Below are positions 1 through 8,507 of a stretch of 64,000 bases of DNA, in pieces. This stretch comes from Paraburkholderia lycopersici (lineage in GTDB: Bacteria; Pseudomonadota; Gammaproteobacteria; Burkholderiales; Burkholderiaceae). Within the stretch, counting starts at the first letter, position 1. Every line of letters starts with the position of its first letter. The notes under the pieces are model-generated. The model was not told the origin of the DNA, searched no databases, and was given only the letters and a program-made list of their open reading frames with translations. Position numbers and translations under genes: made by a program. The DNA is taken from contig NZ_FMYQ01000019.1 in NCBI RefSeq assembly GCF_900096975.1, forward strand, positions 62,001-126,000, written 5' to 3'.

Positions 1-79
1 CGCCGCCGCCAGCCTCTCACAGCGGCGAACTGATCGACGAGACCTCCAGAAAAAACGCATCCGGAACAGGCCACATCAC

Positions 80-1009
80 ATGGATATCCAGCAAGCCAGT
101 TCGCTCGCATCGAGCGCCGTCACCGCCGCCATTCCGCTCATGTTCGCGGGCGTGGGCGAACTCGTCACCGAAAAGTCGGGCGTGCTCAATCTCGGCGTGG
201 AAGGGATGATGCTGATGGGCGCCGTGACCGGCTACGCCGTCACGGCGATCACGGGCAGTCCGTGGCTCGGCCTGGTCGCGGGCATGGCGGCGGGCGTCGC
301 CATGTCGCTGCTGTTCGGTTTTCTCGTGCTCACGATGCTCGCCAACCAGGTCGCCACGGGACTCTCGCTCACGATCTTCGGCGTCGGGCTTTCGGCATAC
401 GTGGGCAAGCCGTATACCTCCGCCGCCACGTCGGCGACCATCGCAGCCTGGCCGATTCCGGGACTGTCGCAACTGCCCGTGGTCGGTCAGGCGTTCTTCA
501 GCCTGACGCCTGTCGATTATCTCGCGTTCGTCATGTTCGCCGTGGTCGGCTGGTTCCTCTATCGCACGCGCGCCGGGCTCGTGTTGCGCTCGGTGGGCGA
601 GTCGCCCCAGGTCGCGCATTCGGTGGGCTTTCCCGTGATCGGCGTGCGCTACGGCGCGACGGCCTTCGGCGGCGCGATGGCCGGCCTCGCGGGCAGCTAC
701 TACTCGGTCGTGCAACTGCATTTGTGGCAGGAGCAGATCACGGCGGGGCGCGGCTGGATCGCGCTCGCGCTGGTGGTGTTCGCGACGTGGCGTCCCGGGC
801 GCCTGTTGATCGGCGCGCTGCTGTTCGGCGCGGTCACGGGCGCGCAGTTCTACGCGCAGGCCGTGGGCGTGCCCGTGCCCACGCAGTTCCTCGCCATGCT
901 GCCCTACGTCGCGACGATCGTCGTGCTCGTGCTCATCTCGCGCAACCCGAACACGATACGCCTGAACGCGCCGGCTTCGCTCGGCAAAACTTTCTTTGGT
1001 GCCGCATAG
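80..1009 (+). CDS. BMP-type nucleoside ABC transporter permease
   Basis: Inner-membrane permease of 309 residues. The segment EKSGVLNLGVEGMML near residues 30-45 is characteristic of the second permease of BMP-family (purine nucleoside/simple sugar) importers of the NupQ/YufQ type. The rest is mostly hydrophobic, with some eight to nine predicted membrane segments and the cytoplasmic loop RSVGESPQVAHSVGF typical of ABC permeases. The ATG follows a GGAACAGG stretch. The same frame is open to the left edge, so a more upstream start cannot be excluded. The binding protein follows 79 bases after the stop, so the two form one operon whose ATPase and first permease probably lie left of the window. 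The substrate (nucleoside or nucleobase) is inferred from the family. Confidence 0.9.
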   Translation: MDIQQASSLASSAVTAAIPLMFAGVGELVTEKSGVLNLGVEGMMLMGAVTGYAVTAITGSPWLGLVAGMAAGVAMSLLFGFLVLTMLANQVATGLSLTIFGVGLSAYVGKPYTSAATSATIAAWPIPGLSQLPVVGQAFFSLTPVDYLAFVMFAVVGWFLYRTRAGLVLRSVGESPQVAHSVGFPVIGVRYGATAFGGAMAGLAGSYYSVVQLHLWQEQITAGRGWIALALVVFATWRPGRLLIGALLFGAVTGAQFYAQAVGVPVPTQFLAMLPYVATIVVLVLISRNPNTIRLNAPASLGKTFFGAA

Positions 1010-1088
1010 GCGGGGTCAATCAGTACGGAATGCCAAACAATACGCATTGAACGCTCGCAGTCATCTCATCCACGACAGGAGATCCACG

Positions 1089-2174
1089 ATGAAAAAAACC
1101 ATCCTGACCGCCTTTGCCGTCGCCGCGACCTGCGGCACGGCGGCGCTCGCGCCCGCGGCTCAGGCCGCCGACACGCCGGGCGTCGCGTTCGTCTATCTCG
1201 GCAATCCGGGCGATGCCGGCTGGACCTTCGCACACGATCAGGGCTCGAAGGCCGCCGAGCAGAAGTTCGGCAACAAGATCAAGATCACGCGCGTGGAGAA
1301 CGTGCCGGAATCGGCGGACTCGGAACGCGTGTTCCGCGATCTCGCCAGCAAGGGCAACAAGATCATTTTCGGGACGAGCTTCGGTTATCAGGACTTCCAG
1401 CTGAAGGTCGCGAAGGACTTTCCGGATGCCGTGTTCCTGCACGCGACGGGCTACAAGAAGGCGCCGAACTTCGGCACGTATGACGTGCGCATGTATCAGG
1501 GCGCGTACCTGGCCGGCGTCGCCGCGGGCTATGCGACGAAGACCAACACGCTCGGCTTCGTCGCGTCGGTGCCGATTCCCGAGGTCGTGCGCAACATCAA
1601 CGCCTATACGCTCGGCGCGCGCTCGGTGAATCCGAAGGTCCACACCAAGGTCATCTGGATCAATAGCTGGTTCGATCCGGGCAAGGAAAAGCAGGCCGCC
1701 GAAACGCTGATCGGCCAGGGCGCGGACGTGCTGCTGCAAAACACCGATTCGAGCGCCACGCTCGCCACCGCCGAGGAGAAAAAGGTCCACGCGTTCGGCT
1801 GGGATTCGAACATGAAGAAGTTCGGCCCGCACGCGCATCTCGGCTCCGTCGAGGCGAACTGGGGCGTGTACTACGTCGCCGCGATCCAGCAGGTGCTCGA
1901 CGGCAAGTGGAAGAACGACCCTGTGTGGTGGGGCATTCCGCAGAAGGCCGTCGATCTCGGCGACGTGAACACGTCGGAGCTGTCGGCCGATGCGCAGAAG
2001 ACCGTCGCCGCGAAGCGCGAACAGATCGCGAGCGGCAAGTGGGATGTCTTCACGGGCCCGATCAAGGATCAGACGGGCGCGGTGAAGGTGCCGGCCGGCA
2101 AGACGCTGACCGACCCGGAACTGCAGCGCCTGAACTGGTACGTCGAAGGCGTGGACGGTTCGCTGCCGAAATAA
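1089..2174 (+). CDS. BMP family periplasmic substrate-binding protein
   Basis: Periplasmic binding protein of 361 residues (PnrA/Bmp family, COG1744) that captures the ligand for the permease just upstream. Residues 1-23 are a Sec signal peptide with a probable AQA/AD cleavage site. There is no lipobox cysteine, so the protein is probably soluble rather than a lipoprotein like many Bmp proteins. The mature start VAFVYLGNPGDAGWTFAHDQG is typical of the family, and the motif QGADVLLQNTDS lies in the second lobe. I chose the ATG at 1089 because AGGAG lies 8 bases upstream and the signal peptide starts there; the frame is open further upstream. A purine nucleoside ligand is likely from family knowledge but not proven by sequence. 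Confidence 0.9.
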   Translation: MKKTILTAFAVAATCGTAALAPAAQAADTPGVAFVYLGNPGDAGWTFAHDQGSKAAEQKFGNKIKITRVENVPESADSERVFRDLASKGNKIIFGTSFGYQDFQLKVAKDFPDAVFLHATGYKKAPNFGTYDVRMYQGAYLAGVAAGYATKTNTLGFVASVPIPEVVRNINAYTLGARSVNPKVHTKVIWINSWFDPGKEKQAAETLIGQGADVLLQNTDSSATLATAEEKKVHAFGWDSNMKKFGPHAHLGSVEANWGVYYVAAIQQVLDGKWKNDPVWWGIPQKAVDLGDVNTSELSADAQKTVAAKREQIASGKWDVFTGPIKDQTGAVKVPAGKTLTDPELQRLNWYVEGVDGSLPK

Positions 2175-2249
2175 GCGGGAGCGGGGCACAACCGCGCCGT
2201 CGGCGCGGCGTGCGCCTTTTCCGTGCGATTTGGGCGGCCGCACGACGGA

Positions 2250-2293
2250 CGGCTGCGCGTGGCCTCGGCGGCTCGCGCAGCCGTTTTACTTTG
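2250..2293 (+). terminator. Rho-independent terminator after the BMP gene
   Basis: A perfect 10-bp stem (CGGCTGCGCG at 2250-2259 pairs with CGCGCAGCCG at 2274-2283) is followed directly by TTTTACTTT. It lies 75 bases after the binding-protein stop and just before the convergent dodecin gene. A second, shorter GC hairpin (2192-2208) lacks an adjacent T tract. Confidence 0.75.
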
Positions 2294-2301
2294 CCGCCGC
2301 G

Positions 2302-2511
2302 TCAGTCGTCGAGGCGGATGCCGACCTTGATCGTGACCTGCCAGTGCGATATCTGGTCGTTTTCGATCAATCCGCGCGTCTCCACGACCTCGAACCAGTG
2401 CAGGTAACGCAGCGTCTTCGAGGCGCGAGCAATGGCGCACCGGATGGCGTCGTCGCTCGATACCTTGGACGAGCCGGTAAGTTCGATCTGCTTGTAGACG
2501 TGGTCGCTCAT
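2302..2511 (-). CDS. Dodecin family flavin-binding protein
   Basis: Small cytoplasmic protein of 69 residues matching the dodecin family, whose members form hollow dodecamers that store or buffer flavins. Family hallmarks are visible: the opening VYKQIELTGSS, the helix SSDDAIRCAIARASKTLRYL, and HWFEVVETRG, where the Trp is the residue that stacks on the flavin ring. The sequence ends with an amphipathic strand WQVTIKVGIRLDD. The ATG is preceded by GAGGAGA at a good distance. It is a single-gene unit convergent with the BMP operon. Length and motifs match the family closely. Confidence 0.93.
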   Translation of the reverse strand: MSDHVYKQIELTGSSKVSSDDAIRCAIARASKTLRYLHWFEVVETRGLIENDQISHWQVTIKVGIRLDD

Positions 2512-2644
2512 GACAATGTCTCCTCGGAGGCGCGGCGTGGGGTGTCAATCGAGTATAGGCAACGCACGCGCGACGCAGACGCGAACAGGGAACGAGCCCT
2601 TGCGCCGGGTATCATGGCGCCTCGCGAGGGAGCGGGCATTGAAT

Positions 2645-2670
2645 GCGCCAACGCGCCAACGCGCCAACGC
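2645..2670. repeat. Three tandem copies of an 8-bp unit
   Basis: GCGCCAAC is repeated three times without a break in the spacer between the dodecin gene and the dehydrogenase gene that starts at 2717. It is a short simple repeat with no assigned function and may be a slippage site. Confidence 0.6.
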
Positions 2671-2716
2671 AGAAAGGCGGCAACGACGGCCGCGAACCAG
2701 GCAGGAGACGGAGAAG

Positions 2717-3625
2717 ATGGACGAGCAGGACAAGCAGGTATTGGGCTTTTGCGGACCGGGACTGATGGGCGCGCCGATGATCCGCCATTTGCTGCGCGCG
2801 GGGTACGCGGTGCGCGTATGGAACCGCACGCCGGCGAAGGCCGAGGCGCTGGCCGCCGAGGGTGCCCAGGTGGCGGCGACGCCCCGCGAACTCGCCCGCG
2901 AGACCGACGTCGTGCTGCTGTGCGTCGCGGATGCGTCGGCCGTCGAGCAGGTGGTGTTCGGCGGTCAGGGGCTTCTGGATGGCGCGCCGGGCGAGGGCAT
3001 GCGCGTGCGGCGCATCGTCGATCACTCGAGCATCCCGCCCGACGCGACCCAGGCGTTCGCCCGGCGCGCCGCGGCGCACGGCGTGGCCTGGGTCGATGCG
3101 CCGGTTTCGGGTGGCGTGGCGGGCGCCCGGAACGGCACGCTCGCGATCATGGCGGGCGGTGCGGCAGCCGAAATTCGAGCCGTCGCACCGATCCTGGCCG
3201 CTTACGCGGCGCGCGTCACCCACATGGGCGCGGTGGGCGCGGGCCAGACCACCAAACTGTGCAACCAGGCGATCGTCACGGCGACGGTCGCCGCCATCGC
3301 CGAGGCGGTCAGCCTCGCGCGCCGCAGCGGCATCGACGCCGCGAAGCTGCCCGAGGCGCTTGCGGGCGGCTGGGCCGACTCGACGCTGCTGCGCACGTTC
3401 GTGCCGCGCATGACGCAGGACGGGCTCGAACCGATCGGCGCGCTGAAAACGTTCCAGAAGGACGTGGACACGATCGCTGCGGCGGCCGCGCAAACGGGCA
3501 CGCCCATGCCCGTGTCGGGCGCGGTCCAGCAACTACTGCGTCTGGCGGCGGCGATGGGACTCGCGCAGGCGGACCTTTCGGGCTTCATCGAGGTGCTGCA
3601 GACGCCGCGTGTCAGCCAGCCTTAG
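2717..3625 (+). CDS. NAD(P)-dependent beta-hydroxyacid dehydrogenase
   Basis: Cytoplasmic oxidoreductase of 302 residues in the 3-hydroxyisobutyrate / tartronate-semialdehyde reductase family. The Rossmann nucleotide site GFCGPGLMGAPMI lies at residues 11-23, followed by VWNRTPAKAE. The substrate loop DAPVSGGVAGARNGTL and the catalytic-lysine segment GAGQTTKLCNQ are both intact. NADP preference is suggested by the NRTPAK loop, as in related GarR-type enzymes. Start: ATG at 2717, preceded by GGAGACGGAGAAG. Its true substrate cannot be told from sequence, and its neighbours (dodecin, YbiT) give no clue. Length is normal for the family. Confidence 0.88.
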   Translation: MDEQDKQVLGFCGPGLMGAPMIRHLLRAGYAVRVWNRTPAKAEALAAEGAQVAATPRELARETDVVLLCVADASAVEQVVFGGQGLLDGAPGEGMRVRRIVDHSSIPPDATQAFARRAAAHGVAWVDAPVSGGVAGARNGTLAIMAGGAAAEIRAVAPILAAYAARVTHMGAVGAGQTTKLCNQAIVTATVAAIAEAVSLARRSGIDAAKLPEALAGGWADSTLLRTFVPRMTQDGLEPIGALKTFQKDVDTIAAAAAQTGTPMPVSGAVQQLLRLAAAMGLAQADLSGFIEVLQTPRVSQP

Positions 3626-3845
3626 CGCTCAGGCTGGCCCCGCCCCGAAGCGGGCAGGCGACCCCCGCTTTGGCGTTCAGCCCGGCCCCGCGCCGAGGGA
3701 GCCGGCCATTTCTTCGTGCCGGTTGCACCTGCGCCCCGCCCCGTTGCCACAAACAGGGCGCGAGCGCCGGCTGGAACTCGCGCGCCAACTGACATAACCT
3801 GCTAAAGTTACAGGTTTTTCTCCGATCTACTTTCCGGGACGCGCT
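3626..3845. other. Spacer with degenerate GC-rich direct repeat
   Basis: The spacer before ybiT carries two related 19-base words, at 3625-3643 and 3673-3691, identical at 16 of 19 positions and 48 bases apart. No clear terminator or gene is visible. The stretch from 3795 to 3840 is less GC-rich and probably holds the ybiT promoter. Confidence 0.45.
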
Positions 3846-5438
3846 GTGCTCTCTACCGCCAACATCACCATGCAATTCGGGCCGAAGCCCTTGTTCGAGA
3901 ACATCTCGGTCAAATTCGGCGAAGGCAACCGCTATGGCCTGATCGGCGCGAACGGTTGCGGCAAGTCCACGTTCATGAAAATCCTGGGCGGCGACCTCGA
4001 GCAAAGCTCGGGCACCGTCATCCTCGAACCGAACGTGCGTCTGGGCAAGCTGCGCCAGGACCAGTTCGCCTACGAAGACGTGCGCGTGCTCGACGTCGTC
4101 ATGATGGGCCACACCGAAATGTGGGCCGCGATGACCGAGCGCGACGCGATCTACGCGAACCCCGAGGCCACCGACGACGACTACATGAAAGCCGCCGATC
4201 TCGAAACGAAGTTCGCCGAATACGACGGCTACACGGCCGAAGCGCGCGCGGGCGAACTGCTGCTCGGCATCGGCATCGGCACGGAATTCCACAACGGCCC
4301 GATGAGCGCCGTGGCGCCGGGCTGGAAGCTGCGCGTGCTGCTCGCGCAGGCGCTGTTCTCGAAGCCGGACGTGCTGCTGCTCGACGAACCGACCAACAAC
4401 CTCGACATCAACTCGATCCGCTGGCTGGAAGATGTTCTGAACGAGTACAACTCGACCATGATCATCATTTCCCACGACCGCCACTTCCTGAACCAGGTCT
4501 GCACGCACATGGCGGACATGGACTACGGCACGCTGAAGGTCTGGCCGGGCAACTACGACGACTACATGCTCGCGTCGGCGCAGGCGCGCGAGCGTCAGCA
4601 GGCCGCGAACCAGAAGGCCAAGGAGCGCGTGGCCGACCTGCAGGATTTCGTGCGCCGCTTCTCGGCCAACAAGTCGAAGGCGCGCCAGGCCACCAGCCGC
4701 CTGAAGATGATCGACAAGATCAAGATCGAGGAATTCAAGCCCTCGTCGCGCCAGAACCCGTTCATCCGCTTCGAGTTCGAGAAGAAGCTGCACAACATCG
4801 TCGTGGTCGCGGAAGAGATCACGAAGACCTACGAGCGCCGCATCTTCAACAAGTTCAGCCTCAGCGTGCAGCCGGGCGAGCGCATCGCGATCATCGGCGA
4901 GAACGGCGCGGGCAAGACCACGCTGCTGCGCTCGCTGCTCGGCAGCCTGGCCGTCGACGGCGGTTCGGTGAAGTGGGCCGAGAACGCGAACGTCGGCTAC
5001 ATGCCGCAGGACACGTACGAAGAGTTCCCGAACGACGTCACGCTGATGGACTGGATCGACCAGTACCGCCAGGAAGGCGACGACGAGCAGTCGGTGCGCG
5101 GCACGCTGGGCCGTCTGCTGTTCAACGCGGACGACATCAGGAAGTCGGTCAAGGTGCTCTCGGGCGGCGAAAAGGGCCGCATGATCTGGGGCAAGCTCAT
5201 GCTCGGCCGCCACAACGTGCTGCTCATGGACGAGCCCACGAACCACATGGACATGGAATCGATCGAGTCGCTGCAGATCGCGCTCGAAAAGTTCGAAGGC
5301 ACGCTGATCTTCGTGTCGCACGACCGCGAGTTCGTGAATGGCCTCGCCAACCGCGTGATCGAGGTGAAGACCAACGGCACGATCAACGACTACAGCGGCA
5401 ACTACGAGGACTTCCTCGCGAGCCAGGGGCTGCATTGA
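3846..5438 (+). CDS. ybiT: ABC-F family ATPase YbiT
   Basis: Soluble ABC-F protein of 530 residues, the same length as E. coli YbiT and alignable along its whole length. ABC-F proteins bind the ribosomal E site and adjust translation; they carry no membrane domain. Two ATPase domains are present: Walker A GANGCGKS at residues 34-41 and GENGAGKT near 351-358, Walker B LLLDEPTNN and LLMDEPTNH, and switch histidines in SHDRHF and SHDREF. The first signature is the YbiT-type VAPGWKLR instead of LSGG; the second is LSGGEKGR. The charged interdomain linker (about residues 245-305) is the P-site tRNA interaction motif. The start is GTG, chosen because the protein begins exactly as YbiT does; only a weak GGGA lies upstream. 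Confidence 0.95.
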   Translation: MLSTANITMQFGPKPLFENISVKFGEGNRYGLIGANGCGKSTFMKILGGDLEQSSGTVILEPNVRLGKLRQDQFAYEDVRVLDVVMMGHTEMWAAMTERDAIYANPEATDDDYMKAADLETKFAEYDGYTAEARAGELLLGIGIGTEFHNGPMSAVAPGWKLRVLLAQALFSKPDVLLLDEPTNNLDINSIRWLEDVLNEYNSTMIIISHDRHFLNQVCTHMADMDYGTLKVWPGNYDDYMLASAQARERQQAANQKAKERVADLQDFVRRFSANKSKARQATSRLKMIDKIKIEEFKPSSRQNPFIRFEFEKKLHNIVVVAEEITKTYERRIFNKFSLSVQPGERIAIIGENGAGKTTLLRSLLGSLAVDGGSVKWAENANVGYMPQDTYEEFPNDVTLMDWIDQYRQEGDDEQSVRGTLGRLLFNADDIRKSVKVLSGGEKGRMIWGKLMLGRHNVLLMDEPTNHMDMESIESLQIALEKFEGTLIFVSHDREFVNGLANRVIEVKTNGTINDYSGNYEDFLASQGLH

Positions 5439-5477
5439 ACCTGGGCCGAGCCTGAAGCGGGCCGGTAAATGACAAGG

Positions 5478-5511
5478 ACGGGCGGCGCGGGAGCGTCGCC
5501 CGTTTTGTTTT
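5478..5511 (+). terminator. Rho-independent terminator of ybiT
   Basis: ACGGGCGGCG and CGTCGCCCGT form a stem with one bulge around a short loop, followed by TTTTGTTTT. It begins 40 bases after the ybiT stop codon. Confidence 0.8.
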
Positions 5512-5629
5512 CGGGGTGCGCGGTCCGCGCCGCTCAAGGCTTTACGTAAGCGTCAACCACGCTAGAATGCGGGATCGCCGCGGCGCAGCCGCGATGCCAC
5601 GCAAACAAACCGGAGACAGGAGCACGCCC

Positions 5630-7063
5630 ATGCACAACTACGATCAGCTCTACATCGGCGGCCAGTGGGTCGCGCCGCGGGGCAAGGGGACGATCGAGGT
5701 GATCGATTCCGGCACCGAAGCGGCGATGGGCCGCATTCCCGAGGGCATCGAGGCCGACGCCGAAGCGGCCATTGCCGCCGCGCGCGCCGCCTTCGACGGC
5801 TGGGCCGCGACGCCCGCCGCCGCACGCGGCGCGTATCTGCAGAAAATCGCCGACAACCTCAAGGCCCGCACCGACGAACTCGCCCAACTGATCGCGGGCG
5901 AGGTGGGTATGCCGCTCAAGCTCGCGCGCGCGATCCAGGTGGGCGGCCCCGTCTACAACTGGGGCGCCTATGCGAAGCTCGCCGGCGAGTTCCCGTACGA
6001 GGCGCGCGTGGGCAATTCGCTCGTCGTGCGCGAGCCGGTCGGCGTCGTCGCGGCCATCACGCCGTGGAACTATCCGCTCAACCAGATCACGCTCAAGGTC
6101 GCCGCCGCGCTCGCGGCCGGCTGCACCGTCGTGCTCAAGCCTTCGGAAATCGCGCCGCTCAACGCGTTCGTGCTCGCCGAGGCCATCCACGCAGCGGGGC
6201 TGCCCGCGGGCGTGTTCAATCTCGTGACCGGTTACGGGCCGGTGGTCGGCGAACTGCTCGCACGCCATCCGGACGTCGACATGGTGTCGTTCACCGGCTC
6301 GACCCGCGCGGGCAAGCGGGTGTCCGAAGTGGCGTCGGCGACGGTCAAGCGCGTCGCGCTCGAACTGGGCGGCAAGTCGGCCTCCGTCGTGCTCGACGAC
6401 GCCGATTTCGCGGCTGCGGTGAAGGGCACGGTGGGTGCGTGCTTCCTGAACTCGGGGCAGACCTGCTCGGCGCACACGCGCATGATCGTGCCGGAGTCGC
6501 GTTACGAAGAGGCGCGCGAACTGGCGAAGCAGGCCGCCGAAGCGTTCACGGTGGGCGATCCGCGCGACGAGACGGCGAAGCTCGGGCCGCTCGCCTCGAA
6601 GGTGCAGCAGGAGCGCGTGCTGAAGTACATCGGGCGCGGCATCGCGGACGGCGCCGACCTCGTGACGGGCGGCACCGGTATGCCCGCTGGCGTGACGAAG
6701 GGCTTCTTCGTGAAGCCGACCGTGTTCGGCCGCGTGCCGCGCGACGCGGCCATCGCGCAGGAGGAGATTTTCGGCCCGGTGCTCACGATCCTCACCGCAA
6801 AGGACGAGGACGACGCCGTGGCGATCGCCAACGACTCGCTCTACGGCCTTGGCGGCGCGGTCTGGGCCGGCAGCGACGAGCGCGCGCTGCGCGTGGCGCG
6901 GCGCATCCGCACGGGCCAGATCGACATCAATGGCGGCGCGTGGAACATGGCCGCGCCGTTCGGCGGCTTCAAGCAGTCGGGCCACGGTCGCGAGAACGGT
7001 GCGTATGGCCTCGAGGAATACCTCGAATACAAGTCGCTGCAATTCAAGGTGCCGAAAGCCTGA
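5630..7063 (+). CDS. NAD(P)-dependent aldehyde dehydrogenase
   Basis: Soluble aldehyde dehydrogenase of 477 residues that oxidises an aldehyde to an acid. The cofactor-site signature TPWNYPLNQITLKVAAAL, the nucleotide loop FTGSTRAGKRV, the general base Glu245 in LELGGKSA and the catalytic Cys279 in GQTCSAHTRM are all intact, as is the C-terminal PFGGFKQSGHGREN. The ATG at 5630 has GGAGACAGGAG just upstream and begins at the usual place for the family (YIGGQWV); the frame is open further up. The sequence resembles broad-specificity members active on aliphatic or semialdehyde substrates, but the natural substrate is not clear. It stands alone between two strong terminators. Confidence 0.9.
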   Translation: MHNYDQLYIGGQWVAPRGKGTIEVIDSGTEAAMGRIPEGIEADAEAAIAAARAAFDGWAATPAAARGAYLQKIADNLKARTDELAQLIAGEVGMPLKLARAIQVGGPVYNWGAYAKLAGEFPYEARVGNSLVVREPVGVVAAITPWNYPLNQITLKVAAALAAGCTVVLKPSEIAPLNAFVLAEAIHAAGLPAGVFNLVTGYGPVVGELLARHPDVDMVSFTGSTRAGKRVSEVASATVKRVALELGGKSASVVLDDADFAAAVKGTVGACFLNSGQTCSAHTRMIVPESRYEEARELAKQAAEAFTVGDPRDETAKLGPLASKVQQERVLKYIGRGIADGADLVTGGTGMPAGVTKGFFVKPTVFGRVPRDAAIAQEEIFGPVLTILTAKDEDDAVAIANDSLYGLGGAVWAGSDERALRVARRIRTGQIDINGGAWNMAAPFGGFKQSGHGRENGAYGLEEYLEYKSLQFKVPKA

Positions 7064-7124
7064 TGAGGCATGTCGTCGCGCTATCGCAATCTTTTAGTGC
7101 GACGTGTTGATGTAAGTCATGAGT

Positions 7125-7154
7125 GCGGATGCCATTTCTGGCATCCGCGTTTTT
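7125..7154 (+). terminator. Rho-independent terminator of the aldehyde dehydrogenase gene
   Basis: A perfect 10-bp stem (GCGGATGCCA / TGGCATCCGC) with a TTTC loop is followed by GTTTTT. It ends only a few bases before the FNR-type box of the next gene and so insulates that promoter. Confidence 0.92.
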
Positions 7155-7156
7155 GC

Positions 7157-7170
7157 TTGACGTGTATCAA
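7157..7170. promoter_or_regulatory. FNR/ANR-type operator before the flavin oxidoreductase gene
   Basis: TTGACGTGTATCAA matches the FNR/ANR consensus TTGAT-N4-ATCAA at 9 of 10 defined bases. The centre is 70 bases before the start codon at 7234. If it works as a class II site (centre at -41.5), transcription would start near 7205. The expected -10 element (around 7193-7199) is only weakly like the consensus. An identical half-site pattern precedes ompW. Confidence 0.7.
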
Positions 7171-7233
7171 TGTCATATGTGGGGTACGCGCGACCATAGG
7201 CGCTTTGTCATCGACACAGCAAAGCGGGTCACC

Positions 7234-8424
7234 ATGTTTCCTACACACTCCTTCGCACCGCTTCAGATTCGCGGCCGTCAACTCCTGCCCATCGTGCAGG
7301 GCGGCATGGGCGTCGGCATTTCGGCGCACCGGCTGGCTGGCAGTGTCGCGCGCGAAGGTGCGCTCGGCACCATCGCGAGCATCGACCTGCGCCATCATCA
7401 CAGCGACCTTATGGAAATGTGTCGCGCCGATCCCCGGCACGAAACGCTCACGCGTGCGAACCTGATCGCGCTGGGCCGCGAGATTGCCGCGGCGCGCAAG
7501 CTTGCCGGCGGCAACGGCATGGTTGCCGTGAATGTCATGAAGGCGGTGAACGCGCATGCCGACTACGTACGCGCCGCCTGCGAGCACGGCGCCGACGCCA
7601 TCGTGATGGGCGCCGGCCTGCCGCTCGACCTGCCCGATCTCACGGCCGGCGTCGACATCGCGCTCGTGCCGATTCTTTCCGACGCGCGCGGCGTCGCGCT
7701 CGTGCTCAAGAAGTGGATGAAGAAGGGCCGTCTGCCCGACGCCATCGTGATCGAGCATCCGGCCTATGCGGGCGGCCACCTCGGCGTGACCGACATTACC
7801 GACATGGACAACGAACGCTTCGCCTTCGCGAAGGTTTTCGAGGAGCTCGAAGGCGTGTATGCCTCGCTCGGCATCACGCGGCGCGACGTACCGCTCGTCG
7901 TGGCGGGCGGCATCAACAGCCACGAGGCCGTGCGCAAGTGGCTCGAGGCCGGCGCGAACGGGGTGCAGGTCGGCACACCGTTCGCCGTGACCGAGGAGGG
8001 CGACGCGCACCCCGAATTCAAGCGCGTGCTCGCCGATGCGAAGCCAGAAGACATCGTCGAATTCGTGAGCGTGACGGGCCTGCCTGCGCGCGCGGTGAAA
8101 ACGCCGTGGCTCGAGCGTTATCTGCGCAACGAGTCGCGTATCCGCGCCAAGATCGGCTCGCTCAAGCTTGCTTGCCCCACTGGGCTCGAATGCCTTACGG
8201 CGTGCGGGTTGCGCGACGGCATCGAAAAATTCGGCCACTTCTGCATCGACACGCGGCTCGCCGCGGCGTTGCGCGGCGATGTGGCGAACGGCCTGTTCTT
8301 CCGTGGCCGCGAGGCGCTGCCCTTCGGCAACGCGATTCGCAGTGTTCGCGATCTGCTGGAGCTGCTGCTGACCGGTGTTGCGCGACCATCGGTCGCACAA
8401 CGACCCGCCTTCGCACTGGCTTGA
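7234..8424 (+). CDS. Nitronate monooxygenase-like NAD(P)H flavin oxidoreductase
   Basis: Soluble TIM-barrel flavoprotein of 396 residues in the 2-nitropropane dioxygenase / nitronate monooxygenase family. The barrel begins with PIVQGGMGVGIS and includes VVAGGINSHEAV and GANGVQVGTPFAVTEE, the FMN phosphate-binding segments. A cysteine-rich stretch near residues 312-340 (LACPTGLECLTACG and later FCIDT) has four cysteines and marks a subgroup of this family; its role is not known to me. The ATG at 7234 fits the family start, though its Shine-Dalgarno (GCGGG) is weak and in-frame upstream codons exist. The FNR-type box upstream suggests expression at low oxygen. Whether nitronate is the true substrate is uncertain. 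Confidence 0.85.
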   Translation: MFPTHSFAPLQIRGRQLLPIVQGGMGVGISAHRLAGSVAREGALGTIASIDLRHHHSDLMEMCRADPRHETLTRANLIALGREIAAARKLAGGNGMVAVNVMKAVNAHADYVRAACEHGADAIVMGAGLPLDLPDLTAGVDIALVPILSDARGVALVLKKWMKKGRLPDAIVIEHPAYAGGHLGVTDITDMDNERFAFAKVFEELEGVYASLGITRRDVPLVVAGGINSHEAVRKWLEAGANGVQVGTPFAVTEEGDAHPEFKRVLADAKPEDIVEFVSVTGLPARAVKTPWLERYLRNESRIRAKIGSLKLACPTGLECLTACGLRDGIEKFGHFCIDTRLAAALRGDVANGLFFRGREALPFGNAIRSVRDLLELLLTGVARPSVAQRPAFALA

Positions 8425-8462
8425 CCCGTATCAAGACTGTGCCGCACCTCGTCTCTGACAAT
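8421..8462 (+). promoter_or_regulatory. FNR/ANR-type class II promoter of ompW
   Basis: TTGACCCGTATCAA (8421-8434) has the same half-sites as the box at 7157 and overlaps the stop codon of the preceding gene. A -10-like GACAAT lies at 8457-8462, which puts the start of transcription near 8469. The box centre is then 41.5 bases upstream, the classic class II FNR geometry. Enterobacterial ompW is known to respond to FNR. Confidence 0.72.
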
Positions 8463-8507
8463 TTGTAGGCCTCTACGAGGCTATATCTAAAGACACGGGG
8501 AATATCG

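Noticed and set aside
1..33. Ten codons then TGA in the first frame, possibly the end of an upstream permease
   Set aside because: Too short to identify, and the other two frames are open through the same stretch, so it cannot be told from chance.
5534..7042. A 502-codon open frame antisense to the aldehyde dehydrogenase gene
   Set aside because: Arg/His-rich product with no motif; it is a shadow of a real gene with strong codon bias.
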